A stretch of DNA of 64,000 bases from Rattus norvegicus (lineage: Eukaryota > Chordata > Mammalia > Rodentia > Muridae). Below are positions 35,277-47,195 of the stretch, piece after piece. The stretch's first letter is position 1. Each line of letters starts with the position of its first letter. Location of the stretch: positions 91,148,662 through 91,212,661 of the forward strand of contig NC_086027.1 in assembly GCF_036323735.1 (NCBI RefSeq). The letters are read 5' to 3'. Under the pieces are notes generated by a model. That model was not told the DNA's origin, ran no database searches, and saw only the letters and a list, made by a program, of their open reading frames with translations. A program made the translations under genes and the position numbers.

Positions 35277-35289
35277 TGCGCGCGCGCGC
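35223..35289. repeat. (TG)n-(CG)n microsatellite
   Basis: A long TG run grades into GTGCGTGCGCGCGCGCGC just after the B2 tail. Confidence 0.97.
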
Positions 35290-35369
35290 TGCCAGAGTAC
35301 TTTATTCCCTTGATGGATCTAAACTATGACTGCAGAATTTATAATATGATTGTGGTGTTACAAGGTATG

Positions 35370-35660
35370 GAAAAGTATGAGGTGCAGATTGGTTGAAGGA
35401 AGTAGGTCACTGGGTTGTGTCTTTGATAATTATGTCCTGACCTGGCCCCTTCCTGTTTTGCTCTATTCTCCTTCCTGTCCAGCAAGAGGACAGGTCCTCT
35501 GCCTCATACTCATGTTGCTACCATGCTCTACCCAAGCATGTGGTGCCAAGCAGCCCTGCACTGAACTCTGTAGCCATGAGCAAAACGAATCCTTCCTCCC
35601 TAAATCGTTTCTGTTGGTGATGCTGTTACAGCGGTGAGAACAGTAACTGATACGGGTTGG
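35370..35660 (+). mobile_element. MaLR LTR remnant
   Basis: GGAAGTAGGTCACTGGGTTG, CTGAACTCTGTAGCCATGAG, AATCCTTCCTCCCTAAATCG and TGCTGTTACAGCGGTGAGAA match the MaLR 3' half in order. Confidence 0.8.
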
Positions 35661-36540
35661 AGCGGACATGTGAGCCAGTTAGCAGTAACCACTGCAATGA
35701 GGCTTCAGTCCTTGTTATTGTCCTTGCAGCATTAAGACTTGACAGTCACCACAGATTGCATGGGTTCATCTTTCTGACTTGGAGTTAGGGTTTTACGGGG
35801 GGCTACAGACTGGAGAAGTCAGCATAAGGCATCTGCACATGAGCAGAAATGAATTCTGACTTTGGAACTGATGAGAAATCCCCATATCTATGTCCTCTCT
35901 CCCAGTGCCTTGTTAGTCTTTCTTGGGGGAAGAACTGTGATATGGCACAGAAACTGCTAGATGCTGCCAAGTAACCTACAGACCATCTAGACAGTAAACA
36001 ACTCCCTAATATTCGGTGCAGCATCTTCTGTAGAGCCCATCTGTTTCAAAATGACCCTTATTCTGCTTACGATGCAGAATGCTTTGCTGACTGGAATGTG
36101 TCCTAGTTTTCATCTGCAGACGCTGTGCTGTAGGCCTCTGCTTCCACCTGCTGGCAAATGCAAGGACTGAAAAACGGACTGGATATTTTCAGCGGAAGAT
36201 GTTTGTTCTCAATGGCTAGGGTATGTCCCGTTCATAGTCATACGGGAGCACAGTAAAATGAGTGTGTGGGCTTACTGGCAACCCCACCAAACTTAAATCC
36301 GTTCCTTAACCAAGTTTCCTGGTGAGTCATATGTAGAGAGCAGTAAGGAGTCACCACACCGGGACATCAGAGATGGAGTCCAGTGGAGACTCCAGCACTT
36401 GTCGCTCATTACCACACATGAGTATCTAGATGACAAGTCTCCTGTGAAATGCCCACTTTCCCTTCTTCCAGCTTATCCAGGGCACTTGTAGAGGCAAAGA
36501 TCAAAGCTACATCCTCCTGGAACTCAAACGAAGTTTGTAC
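35661..36540. other. Unannotated DNA
   Basis: No exon or repeat recognised. Confidence 0.35.
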
Positions 36541-36752
36541 AGTGAGGTTGGAGATACGGGTCAGTGTTTGCTGCTTGCAAAGGACCAGAATTCAGTCCCT
36601 GGCACCCATGTGGGCACTGCAGAACCCCATGTGACCCCTGCTTCAGCATGTCTAGCACCCTCTTCTGACCTCTACAGACATCTGCACATAAGTGCAGATA
36701 CATACAGACAGATGCACACAAATAGAAAAGATAAAAAGCAAATCTTAACAAA
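36541..36752 (+). mobile_element. B3/B2 SINE
   Basis: GGTTGGAGATACGGGTCAGT, CAGAATTCAGTCCCTGGCAC, CACCCTCTTCTGACCTCTAC, then ACATACAGACAGATGCACAC and an A-rich tail. Confidence 0.9.
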
Positions 36753-37524
36753 ATATACAGTGGAGAATTGTACTTGTCAAAACAGTCCTTCCAGTTAACC
36801 CACCAGTGATGCATCCCGTCAGCGACTTGTGTCCTTGATGTGTACAAAGAGTACACTTTATTTCTGTGGGGTTTTTTTCTTTGTCAAAACTTGGAACTTC
36901 GGTCTAATTGAGAGGCCAACCATCAAGCAAACCTAACTGAGGAATTTCTATTGGGTGTCTAGCCAAGCAGTCAAAGTCATAGGAAAAAAGAGGGATGACT
37001 AAGAAACTCCCACAGACCAAGAAACTCAGTGGACTGTAATGCCTTGGATTGGTCCATGGAACAAAACCTTAGGAAAATTGGCAGAATCCAAATGAAGTCT
37101 GGAGTTGAGTTCTCGGTAATATTTTGATGGTTATTTCTTAGTATTGACAAATTATCTTAATAATATAAGGTATTAAAATCACAAGAATTGAATTTCTTAT
37201 TACCTTTGGCATTGTTATACAAATATTCCAATAAAAAATGTAAAGTAATTGTAATGTTTATAGAGTGTTGGAGCAGGGCACTGAACGAAACCAAATGAGT
37301 TGGGGGACGCTGCCAAAGAGCACAACATAGTGGTTTTGTGTCCAGCTAACAAAAGTCAGAACCAAGCACCACTCTTCAGAGAGTCTGCCCTGGCTGCAGG
37401 TAGCAGACAGGGCAAGTTTGTGCTATCCAGGGGAGCCTGCCAGCCTTGAAGACTCACTGGGAACCAGTGATGGGCCATGAGCCTCATCGTGGAAGTATGG
37501 TGGATGAGGCCAGGCTAACCCTCT
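36753..37524. other. Unannotated AT-rich DNA
   Basis: No exon or repeat recognised. Confidence 0.35.
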
Positions 37525-37605
37525 AAGCTACACGTGAAGAGTCTGAGGTCCAGAGAGGAGTGACTTGTCTAAGGTCCTGGGAGAGCCACAGCGCGTCCAT
37601 GCCGT
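37525..37605 (-). mobile_element. MIR SINE (antisense)
   Basis: AGAGTCTGAGGTCCAGAGAG, TGACTTGTCTAAGGTCCTGG and AGAGCCACAGCG are the antisense MIR core. Confidence 0.75.
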
Positions 37606-39906
37606 GCCTAAGGCCATCTAGCTTTGTTCAGAACGCTTGTATTACACATGCTGTTGAATGGCTAGGTTCTCAGCCTGAGTCTGCCTCATGGGCTAACTGA
37701 TTGTTTGCTGGAAATCACTGTGCCTAGCATGGGTCAGGGCTGCTAAGACCACCACCATGCTGTGAAGAAGAAGGGCATGGCGGGTGGTGAACAGCAGCGG
37801 AGCCCAGCTTTACTGCGTCTCGGACGGACCAATGCTATTAGACTGTTATTTCTGTTCACTGTACACCTCTGTTTATCTAGATGACACCTCCCAACTGTCC
37901 CCCCTCCCCTTTGCTAAATAGGGAAACTAAAACTTCCTCTGTCCCATACAACCTTAAGATCAAGGAGCAAGAAGTGAGAATGAGACACCCACCTGTAGGC
38001 TCTGAAACCAGTACAACTTCACTGCCTGCCCCTACTCATCACACAGAAGACCTACTTCCAAGAAAACCGGCTCTAAACGGACAGTTGCACGTCCCTGTCC
38101 CTTCCAGGCAAATGTCAGGATAAATGGAGACCTCTGATACCTGAGAAGTCTGGATCAGGCAGCAAGGAACTCTTGGAGGCCTCTTGGACGTGAGCAAATG
38201 CAGCCTAGCTCGCAGTGGAGAGTAGCCAAACTCCTGTGCTCCCTTTTGTCTGCTATGGACAATTCTGAACATCAGGAGAGGCCAGGGCTGCAGCCAACCC
38301 CAACCCCAGAGCATCTGAGAGGAGTGGACTTCATTCAGTGTGCTAAAGGGCTTTCATCCTTCTGCCATGGACTGCGTGTGTTCCTTATGCTTTACCCCTC
38401 ATAGACCCAAGGCGCAAAGTTGACTTCTGTATTTTACCTTCAACTTTCTATCTTCCATTGTTACTTATGGCCTCACATACATGTCCGAAGATGTGTACCC
38501 ATTTCTCTGTCTCGTAGCCTCCTGTGTACTATTCACTGGGAGTGAGGGACACAACAGGCTTCTGTCCTTGGGGAGCCCATGGCTAGTTTTCTGGGAGATT
38601 GTATGTATCTGTCCAATGGATGTCCCTAAATGATTTCCAGAAATGAAACAAAAAGTCCAAAAGAACCAGAGAAGAAAAGGGCTTCCTGGAGGCAAGCAGT
38701 GTCTTTGAACCTCCAGCTTCAGCTTACGTGATTGGGTAAACCGAGGCCCCTCCAGAGTGGTAACAAAAAGCATTGTTAGGTTGAGGAAACATCAGAAGCT
38801 CCTAAAGCCTCAACTGTCTGTAGAAACTTTACAAACCATTCTGATTTGCTGAAACCCTTCACAGTAAACCACTAAGGGGATCAAAACTTGAAGAGATTTA
38901 AGACAGAGTTTCTAAACATTTTTACCTTGTACATTCTACATGAAAATCTTTTAACCATTTCTTTATAATAAATCTCTCATTGTAGTGAGTCCTTGTGAGA
39001 GCGGAACTCCGTTGTTCAGCTTTTAGTCTGCTGCTTCCCTCTTGTTCCTCCATGTTTCTGTAGGAAGTTAGACGTCCTCCGTGCTCTCAGAAACCGCAGT
39101 GAGCTACCAATGCTGGCTGGGTATAGCCGTGCCTCAGTCTTTCTCAAACGGGATATTAACTTCAGGCGGCACATTCAGGAGTCCTAAATAAGATCTGGCA
39201 TTGTGGGAAGTTTTAAGGGGGCAAACGGCAGATGGTTCCCAGTGCTTTCAAATAGATCCAGTACCTTGGTCACCAATAAGACAATGACATCCTCCGATTT
39301 AGATTTTGGTGTTAACTGGCACAGCCATGCCTGTGGTACCAAGAGGAAAGGGGTCTTGAGTCCTGTATCTTTGGTAAATTACCTAAAATTCTACTGTCTC
39401 AATTCTTCACCTGTAAAAAGATGTAGGTCTGAGACACAGAACAATGTGGAAGACTTTCACAAATGTAAAGTTAAAAATGAAGGCCCTCAGATTGGCTTTT
39501 ATGGATTCCTTTGTGGATGGTGTGGGTGAAAATAGACCTGTGTGTTAGAAATTAGCTCAGAAATAAGAGGCCGGGGAGAAGGGAGGGTAAGCCCGAGGAA
39601 AAGTGGGAGGTGAAGACTCCCAGGCAACCCAGAGGCTTCAAAGGAAAGGACATGGCTGTAAGGACCCAAGGATGACAAGATTAGAATATTTTAAACTTGA
39701 TAAGACAAGAAAGGAGGACACATACCCTTCTGAGAGGAAGGGATGGGAGTACCTGAGTTCTGGACATTTGTATTTCTACATCTGTGTGTAGTTCCACACA
39801 CTCAGGTCATAAAAATCGATCAAGTCATATACTCCCTAAAGAAGGATGTTAACACTTAGGTGGGCATGCAGCAGAGTTAAACTATATGCTGACATACATA
39901 CATACA

Positions 39907-39909
<3 letters not shown>
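37606..39909. other. Unannotated DNA
   Basis: No exon or interspersed repeat recognised in 2.3 kb. ORFs up to 108 codons have no recognisable domain. Confidence 0.35.

Positions 39910-39943
<34 letters not shown>
39910..39943. repeat. (AT)17 microsatellite
   Basis: Pure AT alternation, 34 bp. Confidence 0.97.
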
Positions 39944-39945
<2 letters not shown>

Positions 39946-40364
39946 TCATGCGCCTGACAGTTTAATTTACTCAGTAGCTTCCTTGCCTTCCTTGCCTGCT
40001 GATCCCAATCCCCTGTGTCTAATGGCCACCACCTCAGCCATCTGATGGGAAGAGAACCGTATAACAGCAGAGCCACGCTGTTCTCCATCTCAGAGCTGTT
40101 CACACTGAGATCCCAGGTGTCAGTCAGTCAAGGTTTACGGTTGGCTTGATTGGTGGTTTGGCATGATGGAAATGTCAGCGTTGGACTGTCTGCTACCCTT
40201 CTTTCAAGCCCTCACGAAACGTGCATGTGAAAGTCACATGGTTTTAGGTGGACCCCAGGCCATTCTGACAAAGAAAGATCATATGGTAATTAAGGAACCC
40301 CAAAAGTAAAGTTGTACCTAGGCACCCATTCCTCTTCAAAGATCCTCTTTCTAAACTGTTGGAG

Positions 40365-40419
40365 CAGGGGAGTGGGGGAGGGGAGGGGTTAGGAGTTGGG
40401 GGAGAGGGTGGGGGGGCAG
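40365..40419 (+). repeat. G-rich low-complexity tract
   Basis: At least six G runs of three or more on the + strand, spaced closely enough to form a G-quadruplex. Confidence 0.8.
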
Positions 40420-41317
40420 TTTCCTCCAGACCTTTCTGGTCCTTTTAAGTAAATGATTGAGCAACTGCACCTTCAGGAGCCTTTGCAGTTCTAATAAAGG
40501 AGCATTCTTGAAAGGGAGCATGGGGACCATGCCGCTGCCTTCGTTCCTCGACAGATATGCCACAGACTGCTAGAGGTTTGTTTAGTTTCTAACCCCTCCC
40601 CTTTTTTTCCTGCCCAGCCCTCTAATTTAAGGAGAAGATATGATCCCATCCCATGACTTCACGGTTGTATAATTTGGATGGGGTGAGTGCTTGGCTCATG
40701 TGCAGAAAACTAAACACCCCTGTTTACACGAGTGGTGAACAGTAGGGAAGTGGCTGTCAGCTCTCAGCCTTCTTCAGCAATTCTTATCTGGAGAAAATTG
40801 CTTCCCTTTCTTTAGCCATAAAACATACCGGTTACTGCATTATACATAAGGGTAGAAAACTGACATTTTTCCATCAAGAACCACAAATCAATAAATCGTA
40901 TGATCTCACTTCTGGTGCTGTAATCGAGCTAAGTCTTAAACTGAGCAGTGCTCCTGGGCCCTCTGAAGCATGCCTACTGTCTCTGTGAGTAAGATTGGGG
41001 TCTGACCTCCATTTACAGGGACACAGGGTGGGTGCCATAAATACTAATATTCCTTGCTAGGCCCTTCAGAGCAGGACCATGTCATCCAGGCCTGTCATTG
41101 GCCAATGTGTGGTTTAACGAAATAGAAGAAAGGTCTGTACTGGACACTTGGACTTTCCCAACAGCCCAAAGGCTCCTCCATGTTCCAAAAACTGCCCAGT
41201 GAAGTATGTTAGCTACCCTTTGCTATTCATTGCCTAGAAAGCAAGGTTTTAGTAGCTAACAACTCCATGCATCTACAAACCACTGCTGACTGGACTCTTC
41301 CTTAAGAGGTTACTAAT
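40420..41317. other. Unannotated DNA
   Basis: No exon or repeat recognised. Confidence 0.35.
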
Positions 41318-41510
41318 CGGGCATGAACAGATGCTTCAGCAGTTAGAGTACTGGCTGCTCGTCCAGAGGACCCAGATTCAATTCCCAACACCCACATGGC
41401 AACTTACAATTGTCTGTAACTGCAGTTCCAAGGATCTGCCACTCTTGCACAAGCATGCATGCAGGCAAGACATCGGTGCACATAGGTTAACTTTTTTCAA
41501 TTTTTTAAAG
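41318..41510 (+). mobile_element. B2/B3 SINE
   Basis: GAACAGATGCTTCAGCAGTT, AGTACTGGCTGCTCGTCCAG, AGATTCAATTCCCAACACCC and CTTACAATTGTCTGTAACTG follow the B2 layout. Confidence 0.9.
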
Positions 41511-41765
41511 TTAACTAATCTCGAGATTTCATTTTGTGCAAATCTATGGCTTTAGTTCTCTTCAAACACAGACATTCAGTATGATCCATGATGGCATTGG
41601 GGAAGTAACAGGTGGCTATTACATGCTGCTAAGTGATATATAAGTACCATCCTTTCCTCTGAACGGTCTCGTGGGGGAGCCGCCCTACCATCCCATTTCA
41701 TAAACTAGGAGACATAAGGGAAGCTTATGTAACTATAAAGACATGTAGCTATAAATCACCGGTTC

Positions 41766-41953
41766 TCCATCAACTTTCCTGATGCTGTGACCCTTTAACA
41801 CAGCTGCTCGTGTTGGGGTGGCCCCCAGCCATAAGATGACTTTGTTACTACTTCATAACTGTACTTTTGCTACTGTTAAGAATTGTAATGTAAATGTCTG
41901 ATATGCAGGATATCTGATACGAGATTCATGACCCTCATGTTGAGAACAGCTGC
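41766..41953. mobile_element. URR1-like hAT remnant, second copy
   Basis: Internal order matches the copy at 13756: CCTGATGCTGTGACCCTTTA, GCCATAAGATGACTTTGTTA, ATTGTAATGTAAATGTCTGA, then a TTGAGAAC end. The termini have decayed. Confidence 0.78.
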
Positions 41954-44900
41954 AATCAATAAGAGAGTAAGGACCCTGTGACACTGTTACCTTCCAGAGC
42001 AGTGGAAGGCCAGCAGCCCTCTTGGTCAGCAGCTCTCCTCACACAAGAACCAACCAGGGCCTGCTTCATGAAGTGTCTTATATGGAGCATGTCCACGAAT
42101 CCCTGCAGACCCAGGCAGTCCTCTAGAATCTCCACTAGCATGTTACCTTTATGAAAATGGAGACATCTTCCACCCATATGAAGCCAGCCCAGGCCCTGTG
42201 CTCTGTACCTAAGAAATGTGAGCTTATATGAGAGGTCGAGATGCTTTGAGACATGTCCGCAGGACCCTGAACTCTCAGAGAGAGAACAGTAATGGATGGT
42301 GGGAAACACAGAAATGTTCTTAAAAATCAATGCAAAGGAAGGAACTGGACGGCAGAGTGGAGCAGCGCCTTGTCCCTGGCACCGTGCTGACCCACGGTGC
42401 ACATACAGCAAGTAGCAGGTAAATGATAGACTGACACCTGACTTAAAAATTCCTCTCAGAATATCAGAGGTTTGTTTACATTTGAAAACTGCTTAAAAAA
42501 AATAAGTAGGATCAAGAGTGGTATAGTGTTTGGATCCTGAAACAAACAATTCAGATAGTGAGGTAGCTTTACTGTTACCTGAAACTGAGTCTGAAGGGTT
42601 TTTAAAAATCCACAGAACGTGAAGCCTGAGTTGATGCTGTGGTGCTGATCACTGTGCTCTTCTTATAGAACCAACCTACTCTGGTTTGCATTGGAATTCA
42701 GTAAAACATGAGGTGGTATTTTAGGCCTGTGTGTTTGCTATTAGCTAAGACTCATGAGCGTTGCAGGCTTAGAATGGACTTCCCTGGTCTTCTGTGTTCA
42801 CATAGCGGTGAGTCCACATGGCCATGAAGAGAAGCAGGTCAGACATGGTGAGAAGGCATGGTGTTTAACTTGTCCAGTGGTTCAGAAGTGATGGCAGTTG
42901 GGTAGGTTGTAAGAGGTCAGAAAACCTTGGCTCCTTCTGTACTGGCCAAGTGACCTGAGTGGTCTTGCTAACATGTCAGTGTCTTTTAGTTGGCCCATCT
43001 GTGGAACTAGGATGGCAAGATTGGGAACAGAAGCTGTGTGAAACAGGAGCCCTTCAGAGGGCTCTATAAATGGAGTAACTTTCATAACCCTGAGTAGATA
43101 GGGATGGGAGCCCTTTCTTCAGCATGTGACACTTCTTCTGTTGGCTAAGCCTTGGTTATCCTTGAATGCCCTGCAAATGGGTCTAGAGAGAGGGGGAAGA
43201 GGGGAAGGGAGGAAGAGAAGAGAGGAGAAGGGAGGGGAGGGGAGAGCACTGGACCTGTGAAACCCTCATCCTCTGCCCCTAACTCTTTGTTCTTCTTTCC
43301 ATCATGAGAGCATTAGTCTTCCCAAAGGCAATAATGGATCCTCCCATAGAAACACAGCAGAGAACACTGATTTCCTTGAAGAGTCTGAGGACTTCTCACT
43401 TGGACTGGTTTGTGGCCTGTGGCCTGGTGGCAGCTTTGCCACGTTGAAGCTACTCATTCTAGTCGAGTCCTTGGCTGTCAGAAATTGATTGGCCTGTGTT
43501 CATAAGTGCAATTAAGAATTCCCTGTTAAAAAGCAGCCATAAACAGCCAAGTAGGATTTGGATCTGATTACATGAAGCAATTTTAAGCAATAAACTCGTG
43601 TTGATTTGATTCATGTATTTGCCATTTCAAAAAATGCACCATTTTGAACAAAGACAAATTCCTTTATAAAGACAGCAAAACTGTATCCTGTGAAACTGTG
43701 AATCTTGAAGATTTGTAAACTATTTATGGCGAAAGTTCTTCAGTATATTTATCCTCTGTCATCTTTCATCTAGGTTAAGAGAGTGACATATGTTTTTGCT
43801 GTACTAAAAGGCCTTGAAGTAACGGTTCATTATCGGGGTGAATATGGGGTGCATGACCTTTCCTATTGAGTTTAGTTGTTCGAGTCAAGAATATGCAGGC
43901 TTAAGAGGTCATTGTCTAGTATCTCAACAGGAGAGGACCATTGGAAGTAAGCATTGGGATCCCTTGAACAATACAGACACAAAATCATACAAGTGTCTTG
44001 ACTTCCTTTTGTGAATTTCTCTTTGACAACTAAAATTCCAGTCGTGGACTGAAGTGACTCTTAAAGCCCTGACTTCAGAAATCTGTTTCTCTGATTTCTC
44101 TGATACCTCACTATAGCTGTGATAACCACCCGCTTTGTCAGTCTGAACATAAATGAGATGTCTTAGGGAAAAAGAAACCCATTTGTGGAGAATGAGCAAG
44201 AAGGATTGATTATGCGCCCACTTGCTTTCATTCAGAGGGAACAGTTGTCCTTCTCACCGTGCTATCTGGACAGTGAGTCCAAAGCCTTAGCTCCCTGAAT
44301 CAGCCTTGTCAGCCTTGAGTTATGACGGATGATGTCTGTTATGACAGACCCCTCTGGAAGTCATAAGCAAGCACTGTAAGACCCTATTTATTTCACAGCA
44401 GCTATGTATTTAGGACTGATCCAGGTCCCCAGGGGTGAGAGGTATCAGAGATGTCCCCTACCACCCCGAGAGCTTCTGTCCCTGATAGGAGGGAGCAGAG
44501 GTGCACACAGATGCCCAACATTATCTGGCAGAACGGGGCAGCTATGGAATGAGAACAATTAACAGAATGGCTGATGGCTAAAAGGTTGGTATTAGGGGAG
44601 GACTTCAGGGCTGACCTGGTATTGAAAGAGGGAATGAGACTTTGGTGCTATAGGTAGTGAAGGAAAGATTCACAGCCAGTTAACAGGGTTCACGGAGCCA
44701 GGAGTAAAACGGCATGGCACTTTGGTGGCACCTACTTGCCTGTGTCCAACAGAGGGTATGACAGATCAAAGGTATCTAAGATCAAAGACCATGGACGTCT
44801 CTTTCAAAGCATGCATCCACATACCAACTGACATGCCTATACTCTCACAGCCTGCATTCTGAGTATGTCTGCAGGCTGAAGAGCCTCCCTCTCAGTCATG

Positions 44901-45533
44901 TGACCTGTAACTGTTGTGCTTATATTGTGTGTCCACTAGCCAAGTGTGTGTGTGTCAGGGTCACGGCGCAATGAGTTGATTGAGACGTTGTGTTATGCCG
45001 ACCACTGGGTCCGTTAACTCTGCTCCTGGTCTCCATTGTGTGCTGCCCTTCACCTCCACAGAGGTGGGGCTCTCGTGGCTCAGCCAGGCATGCTTCTGAT
45101 GCCCAGACTGGCAGTCCCAGCCGTTTACAGGGATTCCTCCAGGGGAGGCCAGCCGACATAGTCAGGAGTGGGCTCTGGAGGAGGTAGCTGAGTCGGTCAT
45201 AAAAGATGAAAGCAGCCCTTGAGACACGTGGCAGGTTAAACAATGGAAGTCATGGAGCGTGGTAGAACAACACCGTCAGCGTGGACTGTATCACGCTGAG
45301 ACTGAGTCAAATGAAGTTCACGGACTGAACCACGCTAAAAATGTGTACTTTGTGTTGAAATTAGTATTGACAGCTAAAGTTGAAAAATGTTATGTGTCTT
45401 TTTAATGTTGAAATAAAGATGACATCAAAAACAGCTGGTTTTCTTCTTGGACTCCTACGGAACACAGTACCTTGTAAATGTCACCACGATGGATAGGCGG
45501 TGTGTGATTTCCCTTTTTGCTTTCTCACTGCAG
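41954..45533. other. 3' end of the presumed terminal Rhbdd1 intron
   Basis: Mostly unannotated. A possible MIR lies at about 42920-43060 (CCAAGTGACC, GGCCCATCTGTGGAAC). A purine-rich GGGAAG/GGAGGGG tract runs 43188-43248. An AATAAA at 45412 lies 120 bases before the terminal exon acceptor. No upstream Rhbdd1 coding exon was recognised. Confidence 0.45.
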
Positions 45534-45628
45534 GAAATACCAGAAATGGCCCAATACCGTATGGGTTCCGGCTCCCGCCAGAAGAAGAAATGAGGAGACA
45601 GCGTCTTCACAGATTTGATGGCCAGTGA
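45534..45628 (+). CDS. Rhbdd1: Terminal coding exon of rhomboid protease RHBDL4 (C-terminal 31 residues)
   Basis: RHBDL4 is an ER-membrane rhomboid intramembrane protease that cleaves unstable membrane proteins and hands them to p97/VCP for degradation. This exon follows a good acceptor (pyrimidine tract, then CACTGCAG at 45526-45533). It begins with two bases completing a Gly codon and reads NTRNGPIPYGF, then RLPPEEEMRRQRLHRFDGQ, then TGA at 45626-45628. This closely matches the human RHBDD1 C-terminus as I remember it. The Arg-rich RRQRLHRF stretch is the known VCP-binding motif of RHBDL4. The rhomboid transmembrane core, its Ser/His pair and the ubiquitin-interacting motif lie on upstream exons outside the window; I looked for the exon encoding the ubiquitin-interacting motif and did not find it. 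The gene converges on Col4a4 downstream. Start and stop are base-exact; identity is high confidence because the whole exon aligns in frame. Confidence 0.93.
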
Positions 45629-46939
45629 TGTGGTACCACGCAGGGGAAGGCGCGTTCCAGCTGTGTGATTGGAGCCCATTCACTTTACCCCTCAACCCCC
45701 TGATTGGTTTTAAACAAAAGAAGAGCGCACCGTTACTGTTGCAGATCACTCATGGCTGCCGGGAATGAAGCGGTCCCAGGCCCCTGTGTGCGCAAACGCA
45801 CAGGCCCAGCTGACACGTCTGGAAACCAGGCTTGTCCCACGAAGCCCACAGCTTTCCCAGAATGGCCTGTCTAGCCCCGTACCCTCTCCTAACCCGAAGA
45901 TCACCTCTTCAGTTGGGACCACTGTCCACTTTTCTCTCCTTCCCTCCAGACTCAGTGGCTCGTCCACACTGTGGTGGAGACTGGACCCTTGATAGGAAGT
46001 GGGTTATTTATTTCACCGGGTGAGTGGATCGGCCCTCTCTCTGCCGGCCATGCCAGGCGCTCGGCTTAGCAGGAGGGGCAGTGCTGCTCCGCGGTCCTCC
46101 GGGCATATTTCCAGGATGCTGTAGGAAGGATGTGGCTACCTTCCCAAGATGTTCCCCTCTCCTTCATGCCCCTCGGGGTGCTCAGGCTGCTAAGTCTGCC
46201 TGATGTTCACAGCTCCTGCCTTATTCCACAGGTAGAATGTCTGACTGGAGGGGAATAAGAAAGATCTAAGGTAGGGAAAACCTACTCGCTCTTTAGATAT
46301 CATGCAGCACCAGCAGATCCGAGCCACCCCTCCGGGAGCAGTAGATAAGACTTGTTTAACTGCTCCGCAGAGCGGCAGCAGGTGCCACACACACAGCAAA
46401 GTGGAGGTGTTGAGTGGGGCTCTCACAGGGAGCTCCCCTTGCCGCAAGTATTTTTTTTTTCTTCAAAAAAGTGCCTTCTCACCGGCCACTATGGCTGCGG
46501 TTTGTCATAAACAAGTGTCTGAAAACTGCCCCAGGGAAGTGCGGTGTTTTAGACACAAATTGTCCGAGTCACTTAAGGCATTTCTGTTTCTTGTGTTCTA
46601 AGAATAAAAAGGCAAAGACAGGGTCACCACGGCTTCGCAGTCGGGGAGCGTTTAGTTTAAAGGGAGTTAGGAGCAACCAATGGCGCTCCAACTTGAACTC
46701 CTCTTTCATGTGTAGCTTCCAGTGAGAGCAGGTGTAGGCAGGCTTTCCTACGCACAACACAGACACCTGGGAAAGGATGCTAACTACTGGTGATGCCGAT
46801 TAGCTTTTGGGGGCAGACACGTAAGACCGGACTTTTTGTTTACAGTTTTATATTCTATTTTTTAGAATGTGTGTGTGAGTGTCTGCTGCTTTCAGAAGAT
46901 TAATCTATACAATAAATCAAGAAACATGTAGCCAATAAA
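45629..46939 (+). other. Rhbdd1: Rhbdd1 3' UTR with candidate poly(A) signals (end not fixed)
   Basis: The stretch after the Rhbdd1 stop has no further coding exon and should hold the 3' UTR. AATAAA hexamers lie at 46603-46608, 46911-46916 and 46934-46939. None has an obvious GT-rich element just downstream. Two further AATAAA hexamers occur near 48033 and 48168, the latter about 40 bases after a T/GT-rich stretch. The true end therefore cannot be chosen from sequence alone and may lie beyond the coordinate given. A B1 SINE begins just after the last of the first group. Confidence 0.45.
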
Positions 46940-46985
46940 ACAAACTTTAAGCGAAGTACTATGTCCATTAAGAAAATTCATAGGC

Positions 46986-47140
46986 TTGGGCATGGGGGCA
47001 CACATTTTTAATCCCAGCACTCAGGATTCAGGGGGAGGAGGATCTCTTGAGTTCAAAGACAGCCTGGTGTGCTACATATGGAGTTCTAAGCCAGCCAGAA
47101 TGCATACACACACCCTAAACACCAAGACACTGTCCCGAAG
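46986..47140 (+). mobile_element. B1 SINE with expanded GA-rich tail
   Basis: TGGGCATGGGGGCACACATT, TTTAATCCCAGCACTCAGGA, TGAGTTCAAAGACAGCCTGG and a closing ACACTGTCCCGAAGAAAG. The tail continues as (GGAA/GAGG) purine repeats to about 47195. Confidence 0.9.
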
Positions 47141-47195
47141 AAAGAGGGAGGAAGAGAGGGAGGAAGAAGGGAGAAGATGAAGGAAGGAAAGAAAT

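Noticed and set aside
41956..42411. 151-codon ORF on the - strand, the longest in the window
   Set aside because: Begins at the edge of a hAT remnant. No domain, signal or splice evidence.
1..45533. Further Rhbdd1 coding exons, especially the one with the ubiquitin-interacting motif
   Set aside because: I scanned for the Tyr-rich and EEEQLERALQAS-type coding sequence by eye and found none. A tblastn search with RHBDL4 would settle it.
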